DNA of 64,000 nt. Source: Adiantum capillus-veneris. Its lineage: Eukaryota > Streptophyta > Polypodiopsida > Polypodiales > Pteridaceae. The DNA lies in NCBI GenBank assembly GCA_014529385.2, contig CM043942.1:61665184-61729183 (forward strand), given 5' to 3'. Each line of letters opens with the position of its first letter. The stretch's first letter is position 1. The position numbers and the translations under genes were made by a program. Below the pieces are notes generated by a model. The model ran no database searches. It worked only from the letters and a program-made list of their open reading frames with translations, and was not told where the DNA came from. Positions 55,531-64,000 of the stretch are shown in pieces.

Positions 55531-56179
55531 ACCACAAATGCTTTAAGTGTGGCGATCAAGGACATGGCTACCATTCTTGCCCAAAAGAAATACCCGCAAT
55601 GAGACTCCTAGAGCTTCCACAATTGAATCTCCAAAAGAGGATGCTCATTGCAAAGGATCACCTCTCTCCTATGCTTGGGGAAAGGTAATGGAGCATGATG
55701 CCTTCATCCTGTTTGACCCTGGCTCTACTCACAACTTCATATCAATGGAGTTGGCCACTAAGCTGGGCATTCAAGCTTTCAAGATGGGAGATACTGTAAC
55801 TACTGATGGAGCTTTCAAGGGACATCAAGCCTCCGTTACTCCCTTGATTGGGAAGTTGAGGCTTCATGTCCAAAGCTACGTCGACAAAGAAAACCTTTTT
55901 ATCTCTCCTCTCCAGCATGTGGATGTTATCCTAGGGGCACCATGGTTCACTCGCATGGCTGCCACTATGAAGCTCTCTGAAAGGAGAATTTATTTCAATT
56001 ACAGGGAAAAATCCATGTATATAGATTCTAATGAGTTGGGGAACACCATATCCCAGGTAAATATGCTTGCTTTTGATAAGTCCATGAAAAGCTCTACTTC
56101 TACGTATATGATTTTTGTTGGAGAATTTGTAAATGATTCCAATGTTTTTACAAGTATCAATAAAGGGAATCAAGAATAA
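55531..56179 (+). pseudogene. Ty3/gypsy zinc knuckle and protease
   Basis: The knuckle C-F-K-C-G-D-Q-G-H-G-Y-H-S-C (about 55537-55580) lies in one frame. The main frame 55547-56179 then carries the retropepsin, with active site F-D-P-G-S-T-H-N-F-I in place of the usual D-S-G, and the C-terminal block D-V-I-L-G-A-P-W-F. The frame ends at TAA before the reverse transcriptase. Confidence 0.88.
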
Positions 56180-56219
56180 TTAGAATTTTCTAATTTCCTA
56201 AATGGATTCCAAGATGTTT

Positions 56220-56807
56220 TCGTTGATGACATCCCTAGTGAGCTACCTCCAAAACGAGGGATGAAGACCATGCAATAGAGCTTCTACCAGGAAGCTCACC
56301 ACCTAATAAACTTCCTTATCAAGTTTTACAAGCTCAACAAGAGGAGATCATGAGGCAAGTGCATGAATTGGTGGAAAAAGGGATGATGATACGTAGCTCC
56401 TCTCCATTTTGTTCACCAGTACTTTTAGTGCAAAAGAAAGACAACACATATCACATGTGTCTTGACTATAGAGCACTAAATAAGATCACTATCTTTTCAA
56501 TAAAAAAAGAGATTTCCCGTGCCGCGAGTAGAAGATCTATTTGATAAGTTACAAGTTTTGGCTCGACAAATGCTCTAGCCGCATTCAAACTCATGGTGGA
56601 CAAAAATCTTCAGGCCACTCAAATTCTCTTGAGTACAAGCGACACTTCTAGGTAATCTTTCAAGTTGTGAAAGAGAGTAAACTTTTCATTAATTTAAAAA
56701 AAAAGGTGAATTTTTCCTACAAGAGATTCAATATTTAGGTCACATTATCTCTAAAGATGGCACCCGTTTGGATCCAACAAAGTTAGAGGTAATAAAAGGA
56801 TGGCCTA
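56220..56807 (+). pseudogene. Ty3/gypsy reverse transcriptase with internal deletion
   Basis: Blocks E-L-L-P-G-S (about 56280), V-E-K-G-M-M, S-P-V-L-L-V-Q-K-K-D and C-L-D-Y-R-A-L-N-K-I-T are present. The sequence then jumps near 56555 to F-x-x-T-N-A-L-A-A-F-K and the thumb (L-G-H-I-I-S-K-D-G, about 56735). The catalytic Y-x-D-D region is absent. The copia derivative at 56808 interrupts the end. Confidence 0.85.
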
Positions 56808-57567
56808 TGTTACCATATACATGTGGTAGTGATGTGTGTGAACACACTAGGACCGTCGGGGCATTTTTTCCCTCTTTAGGAGGTTTTTTCCCCCTCATTG
56901 TATATACGCTCATCACTTTAGGGCTATCTATCTTTCCATTGCACACTAAGTAACACTCTCTATTGTGTGCCTTGAGCTTCCTTCATCTTCTCCAAGCTGT
57001 GTGCGTTTCTCTGCAACCCTAATTCCAACAATTGGAATCAGAGCGCATTGGCATTTGCGAGAAACCTCGTTTTCATGCTCGCACAAAGCACATTGAGGTG
57101 CATTACCACTATGTCAGGAGAGGCTCTCAACAGGAGAGATCAGCTTGGCTTATGTGCCAACACAGGACAACCTTGCAGATATTTTCACAAAGGCAATGTC
57201 TTGTGAGAAGCTCAAAGCTCGAAGCTTTCCGCAAAGCTTTGGGTTTACTCCCCCTTGTGGACTGATCATGTCCTCAGGGCATGGCACTTCCCTTTACTCA
57301 TGTGCCAGCTCTTGTTCACCACATCACTCCAGGGGGGATTTGTTACCATATACATGTGGTAGTGATGTGTGTGAACACACTAGGACCACCGAGGCATTTT
57401 TCCCCTCTTTAGGAAGTTTTTTCCCCCGTGCATTGTATATACGCCCATCACTCGAGGGCTATCTATCTTTCTGTTGCACACTAAGTAATACACTCTCTAT
57501 TGTGTGCCTTGAGCTTCCTTCCTCTTCCCCAAGCTATGTGCATTTCTCTGCAACCCTAATTCCAATA
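56808..57567 (+). mobile_element. Miniature copia derivative (760 bp) with perfect target duplication GCCTA
   Basis: LTRs at 56808-57030 and 57341-57567 belong to the 36-48 kb copia family. Between them are only about 310 bp: a primer-site-like ATTGGAATCAGAGC, directly fused to the last part of RNase H (about 57045-57265, T-K-H-I-E-V-H-Y-H-Y-V), and the polypurine tract CCAGGGGGGA. GCCTA at 56803-56807 and 57568-57572 flanks it exactly. The fusion point lies in CAGAGC, a word shared by the primer site and the RNase H coding sequence. The second LTR ends TA instead of CA. Confidence 0.93.
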
Positions 57568-57572
57568 GCCTA

Positions 57573-58160
57573 ATCTAAGCAATCTACAGGAGGTACAGAT
57601 CTTTATAGGCATGTGTGCATACTATAGATGCTTCATAGAAAAGTTCTCGCTAATAGCAGGTCCATTACATGACTTAACGAAAAAGAATGTTAAGTATTCA
57701 TGAACTGCAAAAGTGCAAGAAGATTCTGAGAAGCTTAAGGAGAAGCTTATCTCTCAACTTGTGCTCACACTACTAGATCTCTCAAAGCCATTTGAGGTCC
57801 AATGTGATGCTTATGGTGATTGCCTTGGAGCTATTTTGCTTCAAGAAGGGCATGCCATAGCATATGAGAGTCAAAGACTCAACTTCGATAAGCGAGTATT
57901 GGGCAAATATGAAAAAGAGCTACTAGTTGTTCAATATGTCCTAGACATGTGGAAACACTATCTCTTGGGGACTCCATTCATCCTACGAATGGATCACAAA
58001 GCCTCAAGAACTTTATGATGCAAACCGAGCTCTCTGACAAAAAAAAAATGAGGTGAAAAAAATTCTTTTACAATTTAAATTTCATATTGCTCACATTGCT
58101 GGCAAGCACAATCAAGTGGCCGATGCACTTTCACGACAGCCAAGGGTAAATGTGGCGTCA
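57573..58160 (+). pseudogene. Ty3/gypsy RNase H
   Basis: After the copia derivative the polymerase connection resumes (Y-Y-R-C-F-I-E-K-F, about 57617). The frame 57713-58018 reads V-Q-C-D-A-Y-G-D-C-L-G-A-I-L, A-Y-E-S-Q-R-L-N and E-K-E-L-L-V-V. A shift leads to 58053-58388 with F-H-I-A-H-I-A-G-K-H-N-Q-V-A-D-A-L-S-R-Q, the RNase H end. Confidence 0.9.
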
Positions 58161-59590
58161 ATATCAACTCACAATGATCTATCTTTAATGATACATGAGT
58201 ATGCTACTGACCAAGACTTTAAGTATTTAATCATAGCCTTTGCATTAGGGAAGAAAGAAGAACCATTCACCTTGGAGGATGGTTATCTTCTAAACGGCAA
58301 TAGGCTATGTGTTACTCACCCATACAATAAGAGAGTCATGTATGAATCCTATGCTTCTCCTTATGTAGGGCAAACAGGGATTCCATAATCTACTCTTCGA
58401 GGAGGAGAAATGTATTTATGTTGGTTTACCATGAAAAGTAAACATACAAGAGTATGTTTCAAAATGTGTGGTAAACCAAGAGTTGAAATTTGATCGAGGG
58501 AAGCAACTTGGATTGTTTCAGTCAACAGGCTTAGCAAGAAAACACACTCTATGCCTGTCAAAAAGACTATTAAGGTACATCAAACGGTAACCCTCTTTAG
58601 ATCTCAAATTTTCAAATATCATGGCTTGCGAACATCCATAGTATCGGACATAGATCCTAAAATTACCGGTAATTTTTGGAAGGGTCTCTTTGAGAATCTA
58701 GGAAGCAGATTAAATTTCTCTTTCAGCCTATCATCCACAAACGGATGACCAAAGTGAAATAACTAATCTAACGATTCTTGAATCTACTAAAATCCTATGT
58801 CATGGCAGTAGATCAACGTTCACAATGAGAGAAGTACCTACCTGTTATAGAGTATGCGAACAATGGCATTGTACATACTCCTATGGGGAAAGCATCTTTC
58901 AAGGTTAAAGAGGGAAGATCCAAAATTTCCTTACTACTCAAAGTACATGGGAAGATCTTCGCTAGCTGATGAATATAGCCGAGACTCACAAGAATCTTTT
59001 CCAAAGATTAAAGAGGTTATATCCTTCTTACAACGAAGGCAAAAAGGGTTGTTGCTAATAAGCACAGAAGATCCTTAGCCTTTAAGGAAAATGATTGGAT
59101 CTTGCTAAAGTTTCTCAAGGCTCATCTAAGGCATACTGCGGGCAATAATCCTACGGGCCACCAAGATTATTATGCTAAACTAGCAAAAAGATACTAGGGT
59201 CCTTTTTAAATTCTTAAGCCAAACAATGAGATGGATTTTTGAATTCTCAAGCGAATCAATGAGATGGCTTATCAATTAAAGTTGCCCAACCATTGGCTCA
59301 TGCATAATGTTTTCCATGGGAGCCTACTTAAGCCTTACAAAGGAGCACCACCAAAAGAAGCAATAGTTGCAGACCTTCCAAAAATTGAAGATCAAGAAGA
59401 AGTACTTCATATCTGAGTCTATCCTATGACATGAGGAAAAGGTATTAAGAAATGGTAAGATTATCCGACCATATCTTATTAAGTTTAAGAATTATAATTT
59501 TAAATATGCTAGATGGATGCAAGGAACCTAGCTTAAGGATAATATGAACCTTGTCAATGCTTACAATGACGCCTTAGAGTAAGCATTTTA
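58161..59590 (+). pseudogene. Ty3/gypsy integrase, heavily decayed
   Basis: Short blocks in changing frames fit a gypsy integrase: H-G-L-R-T-S-I-V-S-D-I-D-P-K-I-T (about 58620-58670), a Y-H-P-Q-T-D-like region (about 58725) and a late R-N-G-K-I-I-R-P-Y-L-I-K-F-K (about 59450-59495) that resembles the C-terminal chromodomain-like part. There are many stops. Confidence 0.75.
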
Positions 59591-59927
59591 AATGAACAAT
59601 GTCTTTGTCTTATAACACTTGTTCTTTTTTCTATTGTGCACAAAATTTAAGAAGTATGCATGCTTAGCATCATGTTTCTGGTGACAACATCTCCCAAAAA
59701 CCAAGTAGAACTTGTCACTCTAATTTGGAAGTATGATATGGACTAAAGAGCAGACATGCTTGCGGCAGCTAAGTCTCCCGAGCACCAAATGGATTGGTAA
59801 TCCATTCTGGAATGATGTTGTAGGGTAAAAAGGGATCCTCTACCCGCTAAGAAACATGGATTAATGACTAAGCTTTATCTTCTCTACCTCATAGTCAAGG
59901 AAAACTATGATTTTAAGAGAGAGGTAA
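59591..59927 (+). other. 3' internal end of the gypsy element, with polypurine tract
   Basis: Non-coding sequence that leads to the purine tract AAGAGAGAGGTAA (59915-59927) directly before the 3' LTR. Confidence 0.6.
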
Positions 59928-60503
59928 TGTCATAAAATATAATATCTAACTTTACCAAATGATTTTTTCATATTAAACTTATCATTTAATATGGGAAGAT
60001 AAAAGGGGAACAAGAGTTAGGATATCGATATGTGCTTCTATACCTATCTCAGTAGGGGACCAAAAGGAGAAATGGTTGCATCTCAATAGGGGTCCAAATG
60101 GAGATGGTCTACCAAAGAGAAATATGCAATAAGTGCTTCTAAACTTATCTCAGCAAGGGACCAAGAGGAGAGATGATTACATCTCAAGAGGGGTCCAAAA
60201 GGAGGTAGTCTATCAAACAACAACGTGCATTTAATGGAGCTTAAAAGACCTTAGGGTTAACTTCATTAAAGACCACCAAATATTAGTATTAAAAGTCCTT
60301 AGACCTAGGACCTTAGGCAAGCTAGGGTTGAGCTTGAGGTGGGAACCCACAACCCAAGCTTGAGGTGCTTGTCGTGCTTGCTGACTAAGGTGCTTGAGGT
60401 GCTTGTCATGCTTGATGAGTAAGGTGCTTGTCGTGCTTGCTAACTAAGGTGCTTGAGGTGCTTGTCATGCTTGATGAGTAAGGTGCTTGAGAAGCTTCCC
60501 ATG

Positions 60504-60551
<48 letters not shown>

Positions 60552-61662
60552 AAGGTGCTTGAGTCAAAAAGAGACCTACAAAGGAGGGGGAAAGCCCCAA
60601 AGTTAGGGGAATCTTTGGCTTAACCTCCCACTCACCCAAAGGGCATCCCCTTTCTCAAGGGGCACATGGACACATGTCAGACTCTCCCTATGCTTTGCCA
60701 CATGGTGTGCTTGAATCCTATTGGCTGGGCTAAAGAGGGGTCCAATGAGCTTCTAGTTCAATTCAACAAATATCTAGATATTTTCAACCTCTCTCTCTCA
60801 AAGGGGTAAGGAGGACACTTGTTCAAAGACTACCCATGTTGCTTGAAATGCATTGTGCATGTGATTGGCTAGGCTTAGAGGGTTCCAATGAGCTTCAAGC
60901 TTGAGCTACAAGGAGGGGTTAACCAAAGCAAGCAAGGGGTGTGCTTGGGGGTATACACTCTCTCACACACTCATTTTTCACACATTCTCACTTGATGAAA
61001 GTGCAAGAACTACATCTCCTTCTCCAAGCTTGTTGAGAAGTTGAGAGCCTACACCAACACTCTTGGATATGGAATGCAAATCCAACAAAGAACCATGCTT
61101 CAATGCTTAAGATTTCCATCTTCTCCATCTTCATTACTATGCTATTATGCTATGCTAAGCAAGAAGAGTGATGATAAGTGAGGAACTATTTCTTTCTCCT
61201 ACGAATGATTCTTATTCCTCTTCCCTACCCTCATTCCCCACTAGCTCTCTCCACCTTCGAAGGTGTTTGAGGCCTTGGGGCTGAGGCCGGGGATGGTTAA
61301 TGCTTTTATAAAGTTTATGTTATGCTCGTGATGCATGAAGCTTTCCATCTTCATAGCATCACCTAGGTCACAAGGAACACAAAGATTGTATTGTACCAAG
61401 TCTCTCTTTATGGGAGAATCTATAATACAAAAGCCTATTGGAGGGGGGACCGGCTCCATATAAATCCGGTCCTCAATTGTTGTCGAGTTCTCTAATCTCT
61501 CTTTCAAAAGTATTGTTCATGCAAAGTTAATTAAGTATAATGGTTATGTTGCTATCGCTTATTAAGTTCACCCTCTATGTTCTCAAAGTAGTTTCATAAA
61601 AATGCTCATTATAGTTCTCTTAATTCCGTTATTCTCAATATTCATATGCCATTTCCATTACA
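59928..61662 (+). repeat. 3' LTR of the gypsy element (1.74 kb)
   Basis: TGTCATAAAA to CCATTACA. It contains an AAGGTGCTTG minisatellite (about 60360-60490), a 43-base G run (60508-60550) and, near its end, the CACAAGGAACACAAAG site that is disrupted in the 5' LTR. Confidence 0.92.
60508..60550. repeat. 43-base G run in the 3' LTR
   Basis: A homopolymer at the same LTR position as 50945-50982. Confidence 0.92.
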
Positions 61663-61702
61663 CAGAATGACAGAGGTGGTTTCATTGTTATGGAGAATGT
61701 GA

Positions 61703-62191
61703 GATAACACTATTACACACTCTCTACAATTGCAAATTGGAAAGTTGTTAGTAAGCTCTAATTACTTGCAAAGTTTACTACCACCCAATACAAAGTTTTT
61801 ATCACTACAAGATGTTCTTCAATATGGAGAGATAACATCAGCAGCAGAGCTACCATCCAATACTGATGTCAAGGAAAATCATTATTTCCTTTTGGAGTCC
61901 TCCTTATCAATAAAGTATCAGATTATACATTTCCATAACACAATTTTTGTGGCTAATAGTGAGGATGATACCTATTCAATCGTGAGCATGACTGTTAATA
62001 CCAAGGGAGGCATAGAAACTTCAAGTTTTGTAGACCTTTTGAATTCTTCGAAACAAGAAACATATAGTTTCAAGAGGAACAACAACTCAATACAAATTGA
62101 CTGTGCAAATGAGAAAACACCTAGCTTATCTAACTTTACAGAAATTGATCTTTTAGATGGAATCTTGAAGCAAGATAGTCTAGTTTTTTAG
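61703..62191 (+). CDS. Hypothetical protein fragment
   Basis: The frame is open from 61703 without an ATG at its start, so it is probably part of a longer gene or an exon. It reads L-L-P-P-N-T-K-F-L-S-L-Q-D-V-L-Q-Y-G and ends D-S-L-V-F at a TAG. Composition is ordinary for a soluble protein. Before the gypsy insertion it lay within about 430 bp of, and divergent from, the unknown minus-strand gene that starts at 50052. No family is recognised. Confidence 0.35.
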   Translation, partial: DNTITHSLQLQIGKLLVSSNYLQSLLPPNTKFLSLQDVLQYGEITSAAELPSNTDVKENHYFLLESSLSIKYQIIHFHNTIFVANSEDDTYSIVSMTVNTKGGIETSSFVDLLNSSKQETYSFKRNNNSIQIDCANEKTPSLSNFTEIDLLDGILKQDSLVF

Positions 62192-62760
62192 TTTGATTTA
62201 GATGGAGAAGAGGAAAAAGGAGAAAGGAAGATCATTCACATTGTACCTTGGATTTCGCAGAATGTACATGGAAATTAGCTAAAAAACATCTTACAAAAGT
62301 CAAGTGGTCCATTATTTGTTCAAGAGATCCCAAGGGATTACAATGGCAATGTATATTCTGAGTTAAACCCTACGTATGGAGAAGTTACTAGCATGGAGGG
62401 CATGCATCAAAAGTATGATGGCCATATGCGGTCACAACCAAGAAAATCCAACATGTCATTGCCGTGCAAAGTTAAACTAAGCTATTGTCTTGGATCACTT
62501 GAGTGTCAGAAAAAGTTTGTGTTTTTAACATGAACAATGCACAACACAATGATAGGTTTTTCCATGGTTTTATAGAGAACAGAGTGTCCTGAGGACTTCT
62601 TGCTATAGAGGAGAGAACTCAAACCAGATGTCTATACTTCAAGCATGCCATGCACTGTCTAGCAACTTGTCAATGTTCTGTGTACTATGAGGCTTTGGTT
62701 ATAGTAGTTGCCCCCAAAATGTATAGAACAATTATCAAGAATCCATGAAATTAAGCTATA
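62192..62760 (+). pseudogene. Decayed continuation of the unknown plus-strand frame
   Basis: In changing frames, protein-like blocks continue: I-I-H-I-V-P-W-I-S-Q-N, P-L-F-V-Q-E-I-P-R-D-Y, S-Y-C-L-G-S-L-E-C-Q-K-K-F and A-M-H-C-L-A-T-C-Q-C-S-V-Y-Y. The spaced Cys/His residues in the last two hint at a metal-binding region. Stops separate them. Confidence 0.3.
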
Positions 62761-62779
62761 TAGCTTATTCTTGTGAGTG

Positions 62780-62981
62780 CGCAAATGCGGTGCATGTGCG
62801 GAGAGAAAGAAGGGGAGAGAGGGAACACAGGATGTGGGTGGAGCAACTCAACACTATGTGTGTGAGAGAGCCCCTTATTCTTCAATCTAGTAAAGAATAA
62901 GGTGTATTTGTAATGGGTGGTCAGACGTCTCTAACGTGTCCACCAAATAGAGGTAAGCGGCACACCACCTTTACCCCATCA
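62780..62981 (-). repeat. Copia-type LTR, minus orientation (older element)
   Basis: Read on the minus strand, TGATGGGGTAAAGG starts at 62981 after the purine-rich GTGGGAGAT. It shares words with the LTR-like sequence at 4472-4860, such as GACCACCCATT and the paired ATTCTT/AAGAATAAG. The lower boundary is uncertain. Confidence 0.5.
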
Positions 62982-63229
62982 ATCTCCCACATAAAAGCCA
63001 ATGTGTCGATAAGTGGTACTACAATAGGACCTAGTAGTATGTACAATATGTAAGGGAGGAAAATCGTCTCAACCCATGCCCACTTGCTCTCTCGAAGCTA
63101 ATGCATGCTATTGTGTACAAAAGCGTATATCCCTGGTAGAGTCAGCATACATACCCTGCAAGTATCATGTAATGACCTGTACCGCTCCATGATGCATCAT
63201 GCTAGTGTCACTCATCACATGACTAACAA
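62982..63229 (-). repeat. Copia 3' internal tail (older element), minus strand
   Basis: Related to 4190-4471 on the plus strand (GACACTAGC, GATGCATC, TTGCAGG) and likewise followed by a purine run and an LTR. It has no coding value. Confidence 0.45.
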
Positions 63230-63422
63230 CTGAAGGAGTACGAGCGAAAGTGCGACGCGAGAGAGAGTGCGAGAAGAAGAGCACGATGATTTGGTGAACT
63301 CGCTCTACTGTAATGTGTAGAGCATAGTGAGTTCTTATTAGGTTTTTACAAAAGAATATGTGTACATACCTGGCGGCCCGCCCACTTACCTGGGCGACCA
63401 CATTGGGCTTTATACCCCAACA
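63230..63422 (-). repeat. Copia 3' LTR, minus orientation
   Basis: Read on the minus strand, TGTTGGGGTATAAAGCCC begins at 63422 directly after the purine-rich TGGGAGGT, about 115 bp beyond the RNase H stop. The far end (about 63230, ...CCTTCA) is an estimate. A triple CTACTATACAAG repeat lies at about 63470-63510, in the untranslated tail. Confidence 0.6.
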
Positions 63423-63535
63423 ACCTCCCACTTAAAGTCCAATGTGGTACTTTAAGTGTGAGAGAAGCTACTATACAAGCTACTATACAAGCTACTATAC
63501 AAGCTAATATACAAGAGATGTAGAGAAGTGATGTA

Positions 63536-64000
63536 CTACCCTACACCTAACTGCTTGCGAAAATGCGCAAAGCTCTCTGAGGGAAGTCCTTTTGTAAGTA
63601 GATCAGCAGGATTTTCTGTGGTGTGAACTTTGAGAAGCTGAAGTTGCTTATCCTTGAGCATTTCCTTGATGAAATGATACTTCACATCCACATGCTTTGT
63701 CTTTGAGTGATAAACTGGATTGCGAGCCAATTGTATAGCACTTTGACTATCACAATATAACACAGGCATCTCTTCTTTGATTCCCAAATCTATTACTAGT
63801 CGATTAAGCCAAATTGATTCTTTGCATGCCTCTGATGCTGCAACATATTCAGCCTCTGTAGTAGACTGAGTAACACAATCTTGTAATCTAGAACGCCATG
63901 ATACTGCTCCACCAGCCAATGTAAAGACATACCCTGACGTAGACCTTCGGTTGTCTAAGTCACCTGCATAATCTGAGTCTGTAAAACCCTTTACACTTAG
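63536..64000 (-). CDS. Ty1/copia RNase H C-terminal part, open to the window edge
   Basis: The minus-strand frame has no internal stop from the window edge to the stop at about 63538. Upstream of 63919 it shows D-x-D-N-R-R-S-T-S-G-Y-V-F, then S-T-T-E-A-E-Y-V-A-A, C-D-S-Q-S-A-I-Q-L-A-R-N-P-V-Y-H, T-K-H-V-D-V-K-Y-H-F-I and N-P-A-D-L-L-T-K-G-L-P. The RNase H residues are kept, which makes this the best preserved copia sequence in the window. The rest of the element lies beyond the window. Confidence 0.92.
   Translation of the reverse strand, partial: LSVKGFTDSDYAGDLDNRRSTSGYVFTLAGGAVSWRSRLQDCVTQSTTEAEYVAASEACKESIWLNRLVIDLGIKEEMPVLYCDSQSAIQLARNPVYHSKTKHVDVKYHFIKEMLKDKQLQLLKVHTTENPADLLTKGLPSESFAHFRKQLGVG

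Larger units (their letters stand above)
50439..61662 (+). mobile_element. Degenerate Ty3/gypsy element with 1.7-kb LTRs, carrying two later insertions
   Basis: The 5' LTR (50439-53733, interrupted) and 3' LTR (59928-61662) both start TGTCATAAAA and end CCATTACA. Flanking 5-mers CAAAA (50434-50438) and CAGAA (61663-61667) differ at one position and are a probable target duplication. The order is gag, zinc knuckle, protease, reverse transcriptase, RNase H, integrase, as in Ty3/gypsy. All are frame-broken. A solo LTR (51824-53439) and a copia derivative (56808-57567) were inserted later. Confidence 0.9.

Noticed and set aside
61801-61812. CACTACAAGA word that could pair with the CACTA terminus at 20511
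   Set aside because: It lies inside the open frame at 61703-62191, 41 kb away, without subterminal repeats.

Overview
The window looks like a land plant nuclear genome with a large, repeat-rich architecture. The evidence is spliceosomal GT-AG introns, a plant-type ER nucleotide-sugar transporter gene, a PPR (PLS-type) gene fragment, many decayed Ty1/copia and Ty3/gypsy elements primed by initiator-Met tRNA (TGGTATCAGAGC sites), a LINE remnant and very long simple repeats. A fern or other large-genome seed-free plant is my guess; the sequence alone does not prove it.

Only one clearly intact protein-coding gene was found: a UDP-glucose/UDP-galactose transporter of the UTR1/UTR3 type on the minus strand. 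Exons 1-2 lie at 33928-33618 and exons 3-7 at 12994-11364. All seven exons join in phase through GT-AG introns to a 326-residue product. Intron 2 is 20.6 kb long and is filled with retroelement debris.

Layout. 1-2689: 3' half of a copia element and its LTR. 2.8-3.6 kb: minus-strand LINE reverse transcriptase remnant. 3.7-4.1 kb: compound microsatellite. 4.1-4.7 kb: copia tail, LTR and primer site. 5.1-8.8 kb: decayed minus-strand coding-like segments of unknown function. 8.9-11.3 kb: simple repeats, then the 3' flank of the transporter. 11.4-33.9 kb: the transporter gene. Its giant intron holds a copia LTR, a short LTR element (16.2-17.9 kb), gypsy fragments, two inverted 1.1-kb LTRs (21.2-22.3 and 25.6-26.8 kb), a chimeric 365-codon ORF and a minus-strand gypsy gag-pol (27.2-30.0 kb).

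34.5-36.0 and 48.6-50.1 kb are the two halves of a decayed multi-exon minus-strand gene that I do not recognise. It is split by a 12.6-kb copia array (LTR-pol-LTR-gag-pol-LTR, 36.0-48.6 kb). That array itself contains a 1.76-kb non-autonomous LTR element with perfect target duplications and a 3.65-kb insertion carrying gene fragments. 50.4-61.7 kb is a degenerate gypsy element with 1.7-kb LTRs. Its 5' LTR was hit by an inverted solo LTR of the same family, and its reverse transcriptase by a 0.76-kb copia deletion derivative. 61.7-62.6 kb holds a plus-strand reading frame of unknown function that was originally divergent from, and close to, the unknown minus-strand gene. 62.8-64.0 kb holds minus-strand copia LTRs and an RNase H that runs off the window.

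Apart from the transporter, the window is a stratified record of nested insertions. Several target duplications and two paralogous empty sites allow their order to be read.
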